From contig NZ_CAKRNY010000056.1 in NCBI RefSeq assembly GCF_934371575.1, positions 1 to 21,730 on the forward strand: a stretch of 21,730 nucleotides of DNA. The letters run 5' to 3'. The notes beneath the pieces are model-generated. The model worked only from the letters and a program-made list of their open reading frames with translations, was not told the DNA's origin and searched no databases. Every line of letters starts with the position of its first letter. Position 1 is the stretch's first letter. Below, in pieces: positions 14,269-21,730 of the stretch. A program made the position numbers and the translations under genes. The DNA is from an uncultured Blautia sp. Lineage in GTDB: Bacteria > Bacillota > Clostridia > Lachnospirales > Lachnospiraceae.

Positions 14269-15276
14269 ATGACAAATATAGAAGTTGAAATAAACGATAA
14301 TTATATATGTGTATATGAGAGGCTTAATGATGATTGCATTAGGCTTCTTCATATGTATGGGAAAAATCCGGTGTGTGTGGTGCCGGATATGCTTGACGGC
14401 ATGAGAGTGACGGAGCTTGCGGAGTATTGCTTTTCTTTCAAGAGTATGCCTGAAAAATTGAAAACAGAGCTTGGGATTGATGATATTCTGCGTCCTGATA
14501 TGACGGAGCTGTGTGATGATTATATCGAGAGGGTCATATTGCCGGACGGAATGCAAAAGATTGGCAGGCTCTGCTTTTACAATTGTTCAAGGCTGTCTGT
14601 GCTTGAGCTGCCATCCGACATATGTGATGTGGATGGTGACGCTTTCATGAACTGCACAAAACTTTATATGCTTGTGATGAGAGGCTCACCGAAGGATAAG
14701 TCGTGTCTTAAGCAGATTCTTTCACAGATAAGCACTCTTGTGAGGGTTAGATGGGCTGACAGCGATGGAAATGCGATAGCGCAGGCATGTTTTTTCGAGT
14801 ACGATCAGACCTATGATGAGATTGGACCTGCACATATTTTCAAGCTGAATATGAACGGAGAGGGCTTTCGCGCCAGACAGGCCTTTATGGACCGCGTGTT
14901 TGTGTGGAAGCAGTATGATGAAATATTTTCAGAGTCGATTGCGCAGGAGAGTGAGGATGACCTTTTAGATATGGCTTTTTACAGGCTTATTTATGCGTAT
15001 GAGCTTTCAAAAGAAGCGAGGCAGCAGTTTGTGGAGTATATTGCGAAGCATCTGAAAAGATTGTCAAAGCTTATAATTGAAAAACGTGACACACGGCTTC
15101 TTATGAGCTTTCTTAAGCTTACGGACGATGACGGAGGTTTTATTGCAAATGTTTCTGCTGTCACAGATATGCTTGCGCTTGCAGCTCAGGATGAATGGAG
15201 TGAGGGTAGCGTGATTTTGCATAGATTTAAGAAGGAAAATCTGTCGGTATCCAGGAAGAGGCGGTTTGAGTTTTAA
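14269..15276 (+). CDS. Leucine-rich-repeat (BspA-type) protein
   Basis: A 335-residue cytoplasmic protein without a signal peptide. Residues about 85-140 carry BspA/LRR_5-type repeats: YIERVILPDGMQKIGRLCFYNC then LSVLELPSDICDVDGDAFMNC and KLYMLVM. The C-terminal half (about 200-320) is helical and charged and contains LLDMAFYRLIYAYELSKEAR and DTRLLMSFLKLTDDDG, an ankyrin-like or helical-repeat appearance. I do not recognise that half. The region before the start is AT-rich with only a weak ribosome binding site (AAAGATAG). It probably functioned together with the VWA/MoxR operon downstream, from which it is now separated by 0.9 kb of decayed DNA; that link is inferred from similar codon use and from recalled gene order in relatives. 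Confidence 0.7.
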   Translation: MTNIEVEINDNYICVYERLNDDCIRLLHMYGKNPVCVVPDMLDGMRVTELAEYCFSFKSMPEKLKTELGIDDILRPDMTELCDDYIERVILPDGMQKIGRLCFYNCSRLSVLELPSDICDVDGDAFMNCTKLYMLVMRGSPKDKSCLKQILSQISTLVRVRWADSDGNAIAQACFFEYDQTYDEIGPAHIFKLNMNGEGFRARQAFMDRVFVWKQYDEIFSESIAQESEDDLLDMAFYRLIYAYELSKEARQQFVEYIAKHLKRLSKLIIEKRDTRLLMSFLKLTDDDGGFIANVSAVTDMLALAAQDEWSEGSVILHRFKKENLSVSRKRRFEF

Positions 15277-15463
15277 ATTTAAGTGTAAATGCAAAGGATA
15301 TGTTATTGCTCAAAATTCTACTCCCTTTTTACAAATGCGTGTCTAATGCATAAACCTTTATAATTATTCGTTTTTGCCATTTTTATACATTTTCTATTCA
15401 TTTTTTCATAATGGGAAGCTTATTTTTCACTAAGTTGTCGTGCAATTTATTAGAATGAGATTT

Positions 15464-15502
15464 TTGAAAGAGCCAGCACCTTGAATGGGCTGGCTCTTTC
15501 AA
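15464..15502. terminator. Perfect 14-bp hairpin, possible bidirectional terminator
   Basis: TTGAAAGAGCCAGC (15464-15477) and GCTGGCTCTTTCAA (15489-15502) pair completely around an 11-nt loop. The stem lies between the LRR gene (plus strand) and the convergent small gene at 15534 (minus strand), where a shared terminator is expected. There is no long T run after it on either strand, so efficiency is uncertain. Confidence 0.6.
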
Positions 15503-15533
15503 TGTCACCTGTAATTGACAAACTGGAAGTTTC

Positions 15534-15698
15534 TTAATTCTGCATCTCTGGTTTTTTCTTTTTCCAATTAATCAGTAGACCAATCGTGGAAATAACAAAA
15601 ATTAATGCCGATGTTAAAGAAATAATTCCATCAGTAACCACAAATATGATAAACGTGGCTAATGGAATATAATTAAGAATACTTTTCAAAATTTTCAT
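15534..15698 (-). CDS. Small two-helix membrane protein
   Basis: A 54-residue peptide read on the reverse strand from ATG 15698, with GGAGGG about 8 nt upstream (reverse of 15703-15710). It has two hydrophobic segments (YIPLATFIIFVVTDGII and LTSALIFVISTIGLLI) and a basic tail NWKKKKPEMQN. No family is recognised. An upstream in-frame ATG would add residues coded by the ribosome binding site region and is rejected. It is convergent with the LRR gene and divergent from the VWA operon. Confidence 0.6.
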   Translation of the reverse strand: MKILKSILNYIPLATFIIFVVTDGIISLTSALIFVISTIGLLINWKKKKPEMQN

Positions 15699-15784
15699 GT
15701 CCAACCCTCCATTAGATTTCATAATAAATTTTTTCTTTATTTTACCACATAACAAAGAGGATTGGAAGGTTATTTTCTTTCTTT

Positions 15785-16106
15785 GATGACTGCATTAATG
15801 CAATTATGCTTGGAACAAGTTTTTTTACCAAACTATTTGCAGGTGGCACTTTTATGTGAGTCCATGCTTGTAGGATATTTATTTTTAAAGAAAATTAATA
15901 AAAATAAAGTGGAAAGCTTAAGTTAAGGAGGTGGAAAATCAGTAGAAGATATGGTATATGAGGCACAGAGAAAAGTTATTTTGGATTTGGCAGAAAAAGA
16001 ACCATGCGTGATTATTGGAAGAAATGCTGATTATATTTTGAAAGACAGGGATGATGTATTGAATGTGTATAGTGTAATCAATTGTTTGTGCATTACATTT
16101 TATTGA
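15785..16106 (+). pseudogene. Remnants of a YczE/YitT-like membrane protein and a cytidylate-kinase-like gene
   Basis: Three broken frames lie in a row. First is DCINAIMLGTSFFTKLFAGG up to a stop at 15857. A +1-shifted stretch follows (ESMLVGYLFLKKINKNKVESLS, stop 15924). Last, after AAGGAGGTGG, comes VEDMVYEAQRKVILDLAEKE then PCVIIGRNADYILKDRDDVLNV (15942-16070). The last piece fits cytidylate-kinase-like (AAA_26) proteins, where CVIIGR-x-ADYIL-x-DR is typical. The first two look like the end of a membrane protein of the YczE/YitT kind that often precedes such a kinase. There is no start codon, no kinase P-loop and no full domain, so both are dead. Family calls are from memory. Confidence 0.5.
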
Positions 16107-16131
16107 GAAAATAAGGTTACTATAGTATAAT
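16103..16131 (+). promoter_or_regulatory. Predicted sigma-A promoter of the VWA-MoxR operon
   Basis: TTGAGA (16103-16108), a 17-bp spacer and a perfect TATAAT (16126-16131). It lies 84 bp before the VWA start codon. It overlaps the very end of the decayed kinase frame. Confidence 0.65.
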
Positions 16132-16161
16132 AAATTCCGAAAACATTGCAGTAGAATAAAA

Positions 16162-16180
16162 CTCGCACTATTGGTGCGAG
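16162..16180 (+). promoter_or_regulatory. 5'-leader hairpin before the VWA gene
   Basis: CTCGCAC (16162-16168) and GTGCGAG (16174-16180) form a perfect 7-bp stem with a 5-nt loop. It sits in the untranslated leader 20 nt before the AAGGAGG ribosome binding site. There is no T run, so it is not a terminator. It may stabilise the mRNA or bind a regulator. Confidence 0.45.
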
Positions 16181-16214
16181 AAATGGAGAAGTGTATGGGA
16201 AAGGAGGCTGCTTC

Positions 16215-17570
16215 ATGAAAAAACATGTCCAGACGGATTCTGAGTGGCAGGAGGAAATGTCACAGAAAATAATAGATGAAATACAGTGTGAGCTGTATCT
16301 CGACATGCCTTTTATGAAGCTGGCGCTCTCGGCTCTTTCACCAAAGGTGAACGAGCAGCTTTACTCTATGGCAACTGACGGCACATATATTTATTACAAT
16401 CCAATCAGGCTGATTGATATATTTAAGAAAAATGGCATGTATCTGAACAGGGCTTATCTGCACAGTGTGCTGCACTGTTTGTTTTTTCACCTGTGGACTA
16501 AAGGTGAGAGGGATGAATTCCTGTGGAATACAGCATGTGATATAATGGTTGAGTATACGATTGATACAATGGAAAAGAAAAGCACAAAGCGTATCCTAAG
16601 CTATATAAGAAAAACCACGTATGAGAGGCTTAAAAAAGAGCATATAGTGATTGCTCCGGGAGCCTTGTACGCGTGGCTATACAAGCAGTATGCAGAAATA
16701 GAGGCTGAAGAAACCACAGATATAGATGATATTCCAAATACAAAGGATAAAAACGAGCTTGCAATTCTGGCACGGGAATTTTACACAGACGACCACGCTT
16801 TGTGGCCGGAGGAGAAAAACGACAATGCTATGCCACTAAGTTCATCCGAGGCCCAAAAACAGTGGCAGAAAATATCCAGACAGACACGTATGGAGAAAAA
16901 ACATTCAAAGGACAGTGAATCTGAGGGAGAGCAGGTAATGATGAGGGAGCTGTCCGCGAAAAGAGGCAGACGAAGCTACAAGGAGTTTCTGCGCAGGTTT
17001 GCAGTGCTTCGTGAGGAGGTACACGCAGATTATGATTCCTTTGATATGGGGTATTACGCGTATGGACTTTCGCTCTATGGCAATATGCCGCTCATTGAGC
17101 CTCTTGAAACGAGGGAGACATACAAGATAAGGGATTTTGTCATAGTGCTTGATACGAGCTATTCTGTGAGCGGAGAGCTGGTGGAGCACTTTTTACAGGA
17201 GACCTTTACGATTCTCACGGAGTCGGACAGCTTTTTTGTCAGGAATAAAATACGCATCATACAGTGTGATGACAGCGTAAAGACGGACGAGGAAATTACA
17301 GATGAAAAGCAGATTAAGCCGCTTTTAAACAAGTTTACGCTCGTAGGAGGCGGAGGCACAGATTTCAGACCGGCATTTTCGTATGTGAGAGACCTTCTGG
17401 ATAAGGGAGAGCTTAAGAACATGTGCGGACTTATATATTTTACTGATGGCAAGGGAATTTTCCCGGCAAAGTGTCCGCCGTACAAGTGCGCATTTGTGTC
17501 GGTTGGTGCATATGAGGGCAATGAGGTGCCGCCATGGGCGATGCAGGTGGAGCTGGAGGAAACATTATGA
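16215..17570 (+). CDS. VWA protein with degenerate metallopeptidase domain (DUF2201-like)
   Basis: A 451-residue cytoplasmic protein with two parts. The N-terminal half resembles the putative metallopeptidase domain of DUF2201/COG3864 proteins, but the expected HExxH reads HSVLH (83-87), so the catalytic Glu is missing; a second conserved block WNTACDIMVEYTID remains. A charged linker (about 160-240) follows. The C-terminal VWA domain has an intact MIDAS: DTSYS (313-317), T382 in GGTDFRPAF and D411 in YFTDGKG. ATG 16215 is set by AAGGAGG 7 nt upstream; an earlier ATG lies inside that ribosome binding site region. Its stop overlaps the MoxR start (ATGA). VWA/MoxR pairs act together in known systems such as ViaA/RavA, the AAA ATPase remodelling a target held by the metal-dependent VWA. 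Confidence 0.85.
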   Translation: MKKHVQTDSEWQEEMSQKIIDEIQCELYLDMPFMKLALSALSPKVNEQLYSMATDGTYIYYNPIRLIDIFKKNGMYLNRAYLHSVLHCLFFHLWTKGERDEFLWNTACDIMVEYTIDTMEKKSTKRILSYIRKTTYERLKKEHIVIAPGALYAWLYKQYAEIEAEETTDIDDIPNTKDKNELAILAREFYTDDHALWPEEKNDNAMPLSSSEAQKQWQKISRQTRMEKKHSKDSESEGEQVMMRELSAKRGRRSYKEFLRRFAVLREEVHADYDSFDMGYYAYGLSLYGNMPLIEPLETRETYKIRDFVIVLDTSYSVSGELVEHFLQETFTILTESDSFFVRNKIRIIQCDDSVKTDEEITDEKQIKPLLNKFTLVGGGGTDFRPAFSYVRDLLDKGELKNMCGLIYFTDGKGIFPAKCPPYKCAFVSVGAYEGNEVPPWAMQVELEETL

Positions 17571-19021
17571 ATATAAAACAGGCAAAAAACGAAGTAAAAA
17601 ATACAGTGAAAGCATATCTGTCAAAGGATGTACATGGAGAGTACGTGATACCGCAGATCAGGCAGAGACCGATGCTCTTAATCGGACCGCCCGGCGTAGG
17701 CAAGACACAGATTATGGAGCAGATTGCAAGAGAGTGCAAAATAGGTCTTGTGGCATATACCATCACGCATCACACGCGCCAGTCAGCGGTAGGACTGCCG
17801 TTTATAAAGGAGCGTGAGTATGACGGAAAGAGCTATTCCGTCACGGAATACACGATGAGTGAGATTATAGCCAGCGTCTATGAAAGGATGGAAGCAACAG
17901 GGCTTAAGGAGGGCATACTTTTTATTGATGAGATAAACTGTGTGTCCGAGACACTTGCGCCTACGATGCTTCAGTTTTTGCAATGCAAGACATTTGGTAA
18001 TCAGGCTGTTCCCAAGGGCTGGGTGATTGTTGCGGCAGGAAATCCGCCTGAGTACAATAAATCAGTGCGCGATTTTGATATGGTTACGCTCGACCGTGTC
18101 AGATATATATCGATAGAAGCGGACTATCAGGTGTGGAAGGAATATGCCAGAGATGTGCATATCCATGATGCACTTTTAAGCTATCTTGAGCTTCACCCAA
18201 ACAATTTTTACAGGGTGGAAACTGACGTGGACGGTATGAATTTCGTCACGGCAAGAGGCTGGGAGGATTTAAGCAGCCTGCTTAAGGTGTACGAGGCGGG
18301 AGAGCTTGCAGTCACGGAGGATGTAATAGGTGAGTTTATCCACCATCCTGATATAGCAGAGGATGTGTACGCATATCTGGAAATCTACAGAAAATACAAT
18401 GAGGATTACGGTATAAGCGATATATTGTCCGGAAACGTGAAAAAGTCAGTGTATAAACGCGTGTTTGATGCTGATTTTGATGAGAGAATCACTGTGGTGA
18501 ATCTGCTTTTAAGCGGACTGACAGTTGTTTTTTCGGACGTGGCCAGAGAGCGGAAAATGGTGCAGATATGGTATGAGTTTCTGAAGGAATACAGAAAGTC
18601 ACAAAGAAGTCCTGAAGAGCAGCATGCGCTGTACAACAGTGCTGTGGAGCAGTTTTCAAAGAATATGGAGATATTGAAGGAGAGCTCTCTTATTTTGCCA
18701 AAGGAGTATTACATCAGACAGGATGTCTTAAGGCATATAAAGGGGGATTTTGATACGGTGATGGATGATTTTACCGAAGAATCAGAGAAGCTTTCAACTA
18801 TGGAGGATGCGGCAGGAGAGAAGCTAAACCATGCATTTGATTTTGTGGAGGATGTATTCTCGGACGGGCAGGAGATGCTTGTCTTTGTTACAGAGCTGAC
18901 CATCACACCGGAAATCAGCAGCTTTTTAGCTGAGAACGAATGTGAAAAATTTGATATCTACAATGAAAAGCTCATGGTTGGAAGCAACAGGACAAGGCTT
19001 CTTAAGGAGCTCGAGAGATAA
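17567..19021 (+). CDS. MoxR-type AAA+ ATPase
   Basis: A 484-residue AAA+ ATPase. Walker A is GPPGVGKT (40-47), followed by TITHHTRQSAVGLPFI. Walker B is ILFIDEIN (D121, E122), sensor 1 is VIVAAGNPPEYN, and the lid region includes FVTARGWEDL. The C-terminal part (about 290-484) is a long helical extension with no recognised domain, containing the acidic segment DDFTEESEKLSTMEDAAGE. Start ATG 17567 overlaps the VWA stop and has GGAGGA (17555-17560) at good spacing. Direct coupling to the VWA gene indicates a working pair. The missing peptidase Glu in that partner suggests remodelling, not proteolysis. The target is likely to be one of the neighbouring products (nucleosidase or radical SAM protein), which is inference. 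Confidence 0.9.
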   Translation: MNIKQAKNEVKNTVKAYLSKDVHGEYVIPQIRQRPMLLIGPPGVGKTQIMEQIARECKIGLVAYTITHHTRQSAVGLPFIKEREYDGKSYSVTEYTMSEIIASVYERMEATGLKEGILFIDEINCVSETLAPTMLQFLQCKTFGNQAVPKGWVIVAAGNPPEYNKSVRDFDMVTLDRVRYISIEADYQVWKEYARDVHIHDALLSYLELHPNNFYRVETDVDGMNFVTARGWEDLSSLLKVYEAGELAVTEDVIGEFIHHPDIAEDVYAYLEIYRKYNEDYGISDILSGNVKKSVYKRVFDADFDERITVVNLLLSGLTVVFSDVARERKMVQIWYEFLKEYRKSQRSPEEQHALYNSAVEQFSKNMEILKESSLILPKEYYIRQDVLRHIKGDFDTVMDDFTEESEKLSTMEDAAGEKLNHAFDFVEDVFSDGQEMLVFVTELTITPEISSFLAENECEKFDIYNEKLMVGSNRTRLLKELER

Positions 19022-19062
19022 ATCCTGTTGACGTATGCAGGGACTATTTGAAGGAATAATCT

Positions 19063-19932
19063 ATGATTTATATATTTAGCGCTTTTTATGCTGAGGCAAA
19101 AAATATAATAGACCACTATGGCTTAAAAAAGAAAAAAAGCCCTAAAACGGTCAGATTTGATGTGTTTGCAAATGAGAGTATCAGGCTTGTGATAACAGGC
19201 GTAGGAGAAATCAATGCGGCGGCAGCGGTTTCAAATATCGGTGGTGCGTATGGGATATCACCGGATGATGAGATTTTGAATGTGGGGTGTGGCGCTGGAT
19301 TTAGCAGTGATATCTGTTTGGGCAGCATATTTCTGGGAAACAAGCTCACTGAGCAGATGACAGGGCGTACATTTTACCCCGATATGCTGATGAAAGCAAA
19401 TTTCAGGGAGTGCGAAATAGTAACGGTCGCAAGCGTGCTTAATGAAGGGTGCAATTCGGTTGTATATGATATGGAGGCAGCCGCCGTTTATCAGGCAGCC
19501 GCGTTTTTCGTAGGACCGCATCGTATGCATTTTATAAAGCTTGTTTCAGATGCCGGTGAGAGAATTGACCAGTCGAAAATCACAGAGCTTTTTGCTCTGC
19601 AGGAAGACAAAATATGCGGCTATATTGATAGGCTTTTATGTGTAGGTGGTAATAAAACTTCAATAGATGATAAGACTAAAGGCGAAAATATGGCAGACAG
19701 CAATGCGACAGATGATACTAAATCCGCTTGGAATATTGACAGGCTGACCAGCGATATGTGCTGTTCCAAGGTAATGGGAGATCAGCTGGCACAGCTTATA
19801 AAGTATTGCAGACTAAGTGGTATAGATTATAAAGCTGTTCTGGATGAGTACTATACAAATGGCTTGCTGCCGTGTGAGAGCAAGCGTGAAGGAAAGAAAT
19901 GTCTGTTTGAATTGAAACAGAGATTGTTGTAA
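19063..19932 (+). CDS. MTA/SAH-nucleosidase-like protein with C-terminal extension
   Basis: A 289-residue protein. Residues 1-190 follow the methylthioadenosine/S-adenosylhomocysteine nucleosidase fold: IFSAFYAEAKN with E11 at the place of the general acid, ITGVGEINAAAAVSNIG, NVGCGAGF, DMEAAAVYQ with E138 and LVSDAGE with D163. The three usual catalytic positions are therefore kept, although the middle is shorter than in E. coli Pfs (127 versus about 162 residues between the first two). After a polar linker (about 195-225) comes a small extra domain with DMCCSKVMGDQLAQLIKYC and CESKREGKKCLFELKQRLL, not part of the enzyme family. Such enzymes also split 5'-deoxyadenosine, the by-product of radical SAM enzymes, and the next gene, 14 nt downstream, encodes one. 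Confidence 0.75.
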   Translation: MIYIFSAFYAEAKNIIDHYGLKKKKSPKTVRFDVFANESIRLVITGVGEINAAAAVSNIGGAYGISPDDEILNVGCGAGFSSDICLGSIFLGNKLTEQMTGRTFYPDMLMKANFRECEIVTVASVLNEGCNSVVYDMEAAAVYQAAAFFVGPHRMHFIKLVSDAGERIDQSKITELFALQEDKICGYIDRLLCVGGNKTSIDDKTKGENMADSNATDDTKSAWNIDRLTSDMCCSKVMGDQLAQLIKYCRLSGIDYKAVLDEYYTNGLLPCESKREGKKCLFELKQRLL

Positions 19933-19946
19933 GAAGGAAATGTCAA

Positions 19947-20948
19947 ATGTGCCAATACAATAAAATGTTTTCACATGTATATGTGGAAAAAGGCGTGGCC
20001 GAGCATCCACGTACAAAGCAGATTTTAGAAAAGCTGAATAATACAACAGTCATAGAAATTGACCACTACAAGGATGTTTTCTGCCGCAAAAAGCAGAGTA
20101 TTTCTGCTCAAAGCAATGCCAAGGCGCTCATACTGGCAGAGAATACAAGCGGCTGCATATATGAAGGTGCACCGGTGTGTCAGAGCTTTGGAAATGAGAA
20201 TTTCTACTATTGCTCATGCATGATGAACTGTATATTTGACTGCGAATACTGCTATTTAAAGGGCATGTATCCATCTGGTAATCTTGTGGTGTTTGTAAAT
20301 TTGGAGGATATTTTTGCGGAGCTTGAAGCACTTTTGGCGCAAAAAAGCATATATCTTTGCGTGTCATATGATGCAGACCTCGTGGCCATAGAGTCGCTTA
20401 CCGGCTTTGTGAGGGAATGGATTGTTTTTACAAATAAGCATGAGAATCTTACAATTGAAATCCGTACCAAGAGTGGCAGGTGTGATTTGTGGAGCAATTA
20501 CGAAGCCTGTGACAGGGTAATTATTGCCTATACAGTTTCGCCTCAAAGGGTTGCAGCAGAGTATGAGCATTTTGCGTCCGCACCTATGGAGCGGATTCAG
20601 GCAGCAAAATGTGCTATGGATAGTGGATTTCCAGTGCGACTGTGCTTTGATCCGATGATATACTGCAAGGACTGGAGAGGTGAATACAGCAGGCTGGTTG
20701 TTGACGTATTTTCACAGATAGACGGTTCTAAGCTGTGGGATGTGAGTATCGGAAGCTTCCGCATATCGCAGGATTATTTGAAGAAAATGCGAAAGGACAT
20801 GCCTCGTAGTGCTGTGGTGAATTTTCCATACGACAATGTGAATGGGTATTACCAGTATCCGGAAAACATACGAAGTGATATGGAAGAGTTTATGATACAG
20901 GCTGTATCCGAATATGTGGATAAGGACAGGATATTTATGTGGAAGTGA
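19947..20948 (+). CDS. Spore photoproduct lyase-like radical SAM protein
   Basis: A 333-residue protein with the radical SAM cluster motif CIFDCEYC (C95, C99, C102) in NCIFDCEYCYLKGMYPSGN, the arrangement of SPL-family proteins. It is followed by SYDADLVAIESLTG, EIRTKSG and TVSPQRVAAEYEHFASAPMERIQAA, which fit the SPL-type barrel. Classic SplB repairs the spore photoproduct thymine dimer in germinating spores. This protein sits in an operon with a VWA/MoxR pair and a nucleosidase instead of beside splA or germination genes, so its substrate may differ. The SplB catalytic Cys near residue 140 of B. subtilis has no obvious counterpart. AAGGAAA lies 9 nt before the ATG, and it is cotranscribed with the nucleosidase gene. 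Confidence 0.8.
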   Translation: MCQYNKMFSHVYVEKGVAEHPRTKQILEKLNNTTVIEIDHYKDVFCRKKQSISAQSNAKALILAENTSGCIYEGAPVCQSFGNENFYYCSCMMNCIFDCEYCYLKGMYPSGNLVVFVNLEDIFAELEALLAQKSIYLCVSYDADLVAIESLTGFVREWIVFTNKHENLTIEIRTKSGRCDLWSNYEACDRVIIAYTVSPQRVAAEYEHFASAPMERIQAAKCAMDSGFPVRLCFDPMIYCKDWRGEYSRLVVDVFSQIDGSKLWDVSIGSFRISQDYLKKMRKDMPRSAVVNFPYDNVNGYYQYPENIRSDMEEFMIQAVSEYVDKDRIFMWK

Positions 20949-21033
20949 TATTATTGCAATACATTTCCAATATATTTCCAATATATATATCACATAGTAT
21001 GATTAAAGGGTCAAAGTATAAAGGAGCGATCAG
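20949..21033. other. Short AT-rich spacer with tandem 11-bp repeat
   Basis: ATTTCCAATAT occurs twice in direct succession with one base-step overlap (20960-20982), followed by alternating TATATA. No terminator hairpin was seen. AAAGGAG (21020-21026) serves the SDR gene. It may hold a promoter or simply be operon spacer. Confidence 0.4.
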
Positions 21034-21723
21034 ATGAACAAAGCAATTGTAACCGGGGCGTCTTCCGGCATCGGAAAAGCTATATGCAGGCAGCTTGCAT
21101 CGAATGGCTGGCTGGTTTACGGAATAGGAAGAAGCTTTAATCAAAGTGATGATATCGCAGGGATAGAGCGTATAGTATGCGATATTACCGATACCGCAAA
21201 GCTCATCAAGACAATAAAAGAAATTAATAAAAATCATGATATATCACTTCTCATAAATAATGCAGGCGTCGGCTTTTACGCGCTTCATGAGGAACTTAAT
21301 CCTGTAAAAATATCACAGATGGTGAGGACAAATCTTGAGGCACCGATGATTATCACAAATCTGCTGCTTCGCGATTTAAAGAAAAACAAAGGAACAATAA
21401 TAAATATCTCATCAATCACTGCTGAAAAGACGAATCCACACGGCTGTGCCTATGGTGCCACAAAGGCGGGGCTTACGAGCTTTTCCCACAGCCTGTTTGA
21501 GGAGGCGAGAAAGTACGGTGTGCGTGTGGTAAATTTAGAGCCTGATATGACCGATACCAATCTGTACAGGAATGCTGATTTTACAGTGGATGAAAATGAA
21601 GCTGCAAGAATACAGCCAAATGAGGTTGCAGACGCAGTGCTTTATGTTTTGGGGCAAAGAGAAGGCCTTGTGATGACAGATATCACCATAAGGCCACAGC
21701 TTCACAGAATTGCAAGAAAGTAA
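21034..21723 (+). CDS. Short-chain dehydrogenase/reductase (SDR)
   Basis: A 229-residue classical SDR. The NAD(P)-binding TGASSGIG is at 8-15, with a GIGRS after the second strand; the Arg suggests NADP preference. NNAG (75-78), the catalytic ISS serine pair near 126 and Y140-x3-K144 in CAYGATKAG are intact, so it should be active. The C-terminal end IRPQLHRIARK is typical of the YdfG-like/ 3-ketoacyl reductase-like subgroup of unknown substrate. AAAGGAG precedes ATG 21034 at 7 nt. It lies 85 bp after the radical SAM gene on the same strand and may belong to the same transcript, but a functional link is not shown. Confidence 0.85.
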   Translation: MNKAIVTGASSGIGKAICRQLASNGWLVYGIGRSFNQSDDIAGIERIVCDITDTAKLIKTIKEINKNHDISLLINNAGVGFYALHEELNPVKISQMVRTNLEAPMIITNLLLRDLKKNKGTIINISSITAEKTNPHGCAYGATKAGLTSFSHSLFEEARKYGVRVVNLEPDMTDTNLYRNADFTVDENEAARIQPNEVADAVLYVLGQREGLVMTDITIRPQLHRIARK

Positions 21724-21730
21724 AGTGTTT

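Larger units (their letters stand above)
15277..16214. other. Gap between LRR gene and VWA operon
   Basis: Holds a terminator-like hairpin (15464-15502), a small reverse-strand membrane-protein gene (15534-15698), remnants of two genes (15785-16106), a promoter (16103-16131) and a 5'-leader hairpin (16162-16180). The first 190 bp (15277-15463) are AT-rich with nothing recognisable. Confidence 0.5.

Noticed and set aside
20949..21000. Tandem ATTTCCAATAT repeats as an iteron origin
   Set aside because: Only two copies in simple AT-rich DNA and no replication gene nearby.

Overview
The window reads as chromosome of a low-GC anaerobic Firmicute of the Lachnospiraceae type (Agathobacter/Roseburia/Blautia-like). 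This rests on strong AGGAGG-type ribosome binding sites, the codon use, and the families seen: DUF6033-like, DUF6110-like, a YgbA plus paired ABC exporter operon, and a VWA/MoxR/radical-SAM operon. The species call is inference. No rRNA, tRNA, CRISPR array or complete insertion sequence was found.

Left half (1 to about 10000) is an accessory mosaic. It starts with the end of a membrane protein gene and an AbiEi-type antitoxin whose toxin survives only as its first eight or so codons. A response-regulator fragment follows, then a 5'-truncated ybaN-like gene leading into an intact operon of a YgbA-family protein and two CydDC-like ABC exporter halves. After that come a reverse-strand transposase remnant, a DUF6033-like gene, a secreted protein with a clear terminator, an AAA/DUF4143 ATPase and a LysR fragment. 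Five direct copies of a 25-bp sequence (core GTGCCTGACACAATAAA) punctuate only this zone. Most of them sit exactly where a gene is broken off, so the zone looks like a series of cassettes or fragments joined at one repeated sequence.

Middle (10000 to 14200): a GNAT acetyltransferase preceded by an unusual inverted repeat; a DUF6110-like protein and a P1B-type ATPase with a non-canonical FCC metal-site motif, behind a good promoter; a roughly 270-bp GC-rich palindromic element that can fold into a long stem carrying three hairpins; and a nucleotidyltransferase/HEPN-like pair (HI0073/HI0074 or MntA/HepT type).

Right half (14200 to end) looks like resident chromosome: a leucine-rich-repeat protein, then, after a decayed stretch, an operon with its own promoter. 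The operon encodes a VWA protein with a degenerate metallopeptidase domain, a MoxR-type AAA ATPase, an MTA/SAH-nucleosidase-like protein with an extra C-terminal domain, and a spore-photoproduct-lyase-like radical SAM protein. An SDR oxidoreductase closes the window. This VWA/MoxR/nucleosidase/radical-SAM operon is the best candidate for an undescribed system: a chaperone-like ATPase/VWA pair working on or with a radical SAM enzyme whose 5'-deoxyadenosine or SAH by-product the nucleosidase could remove.
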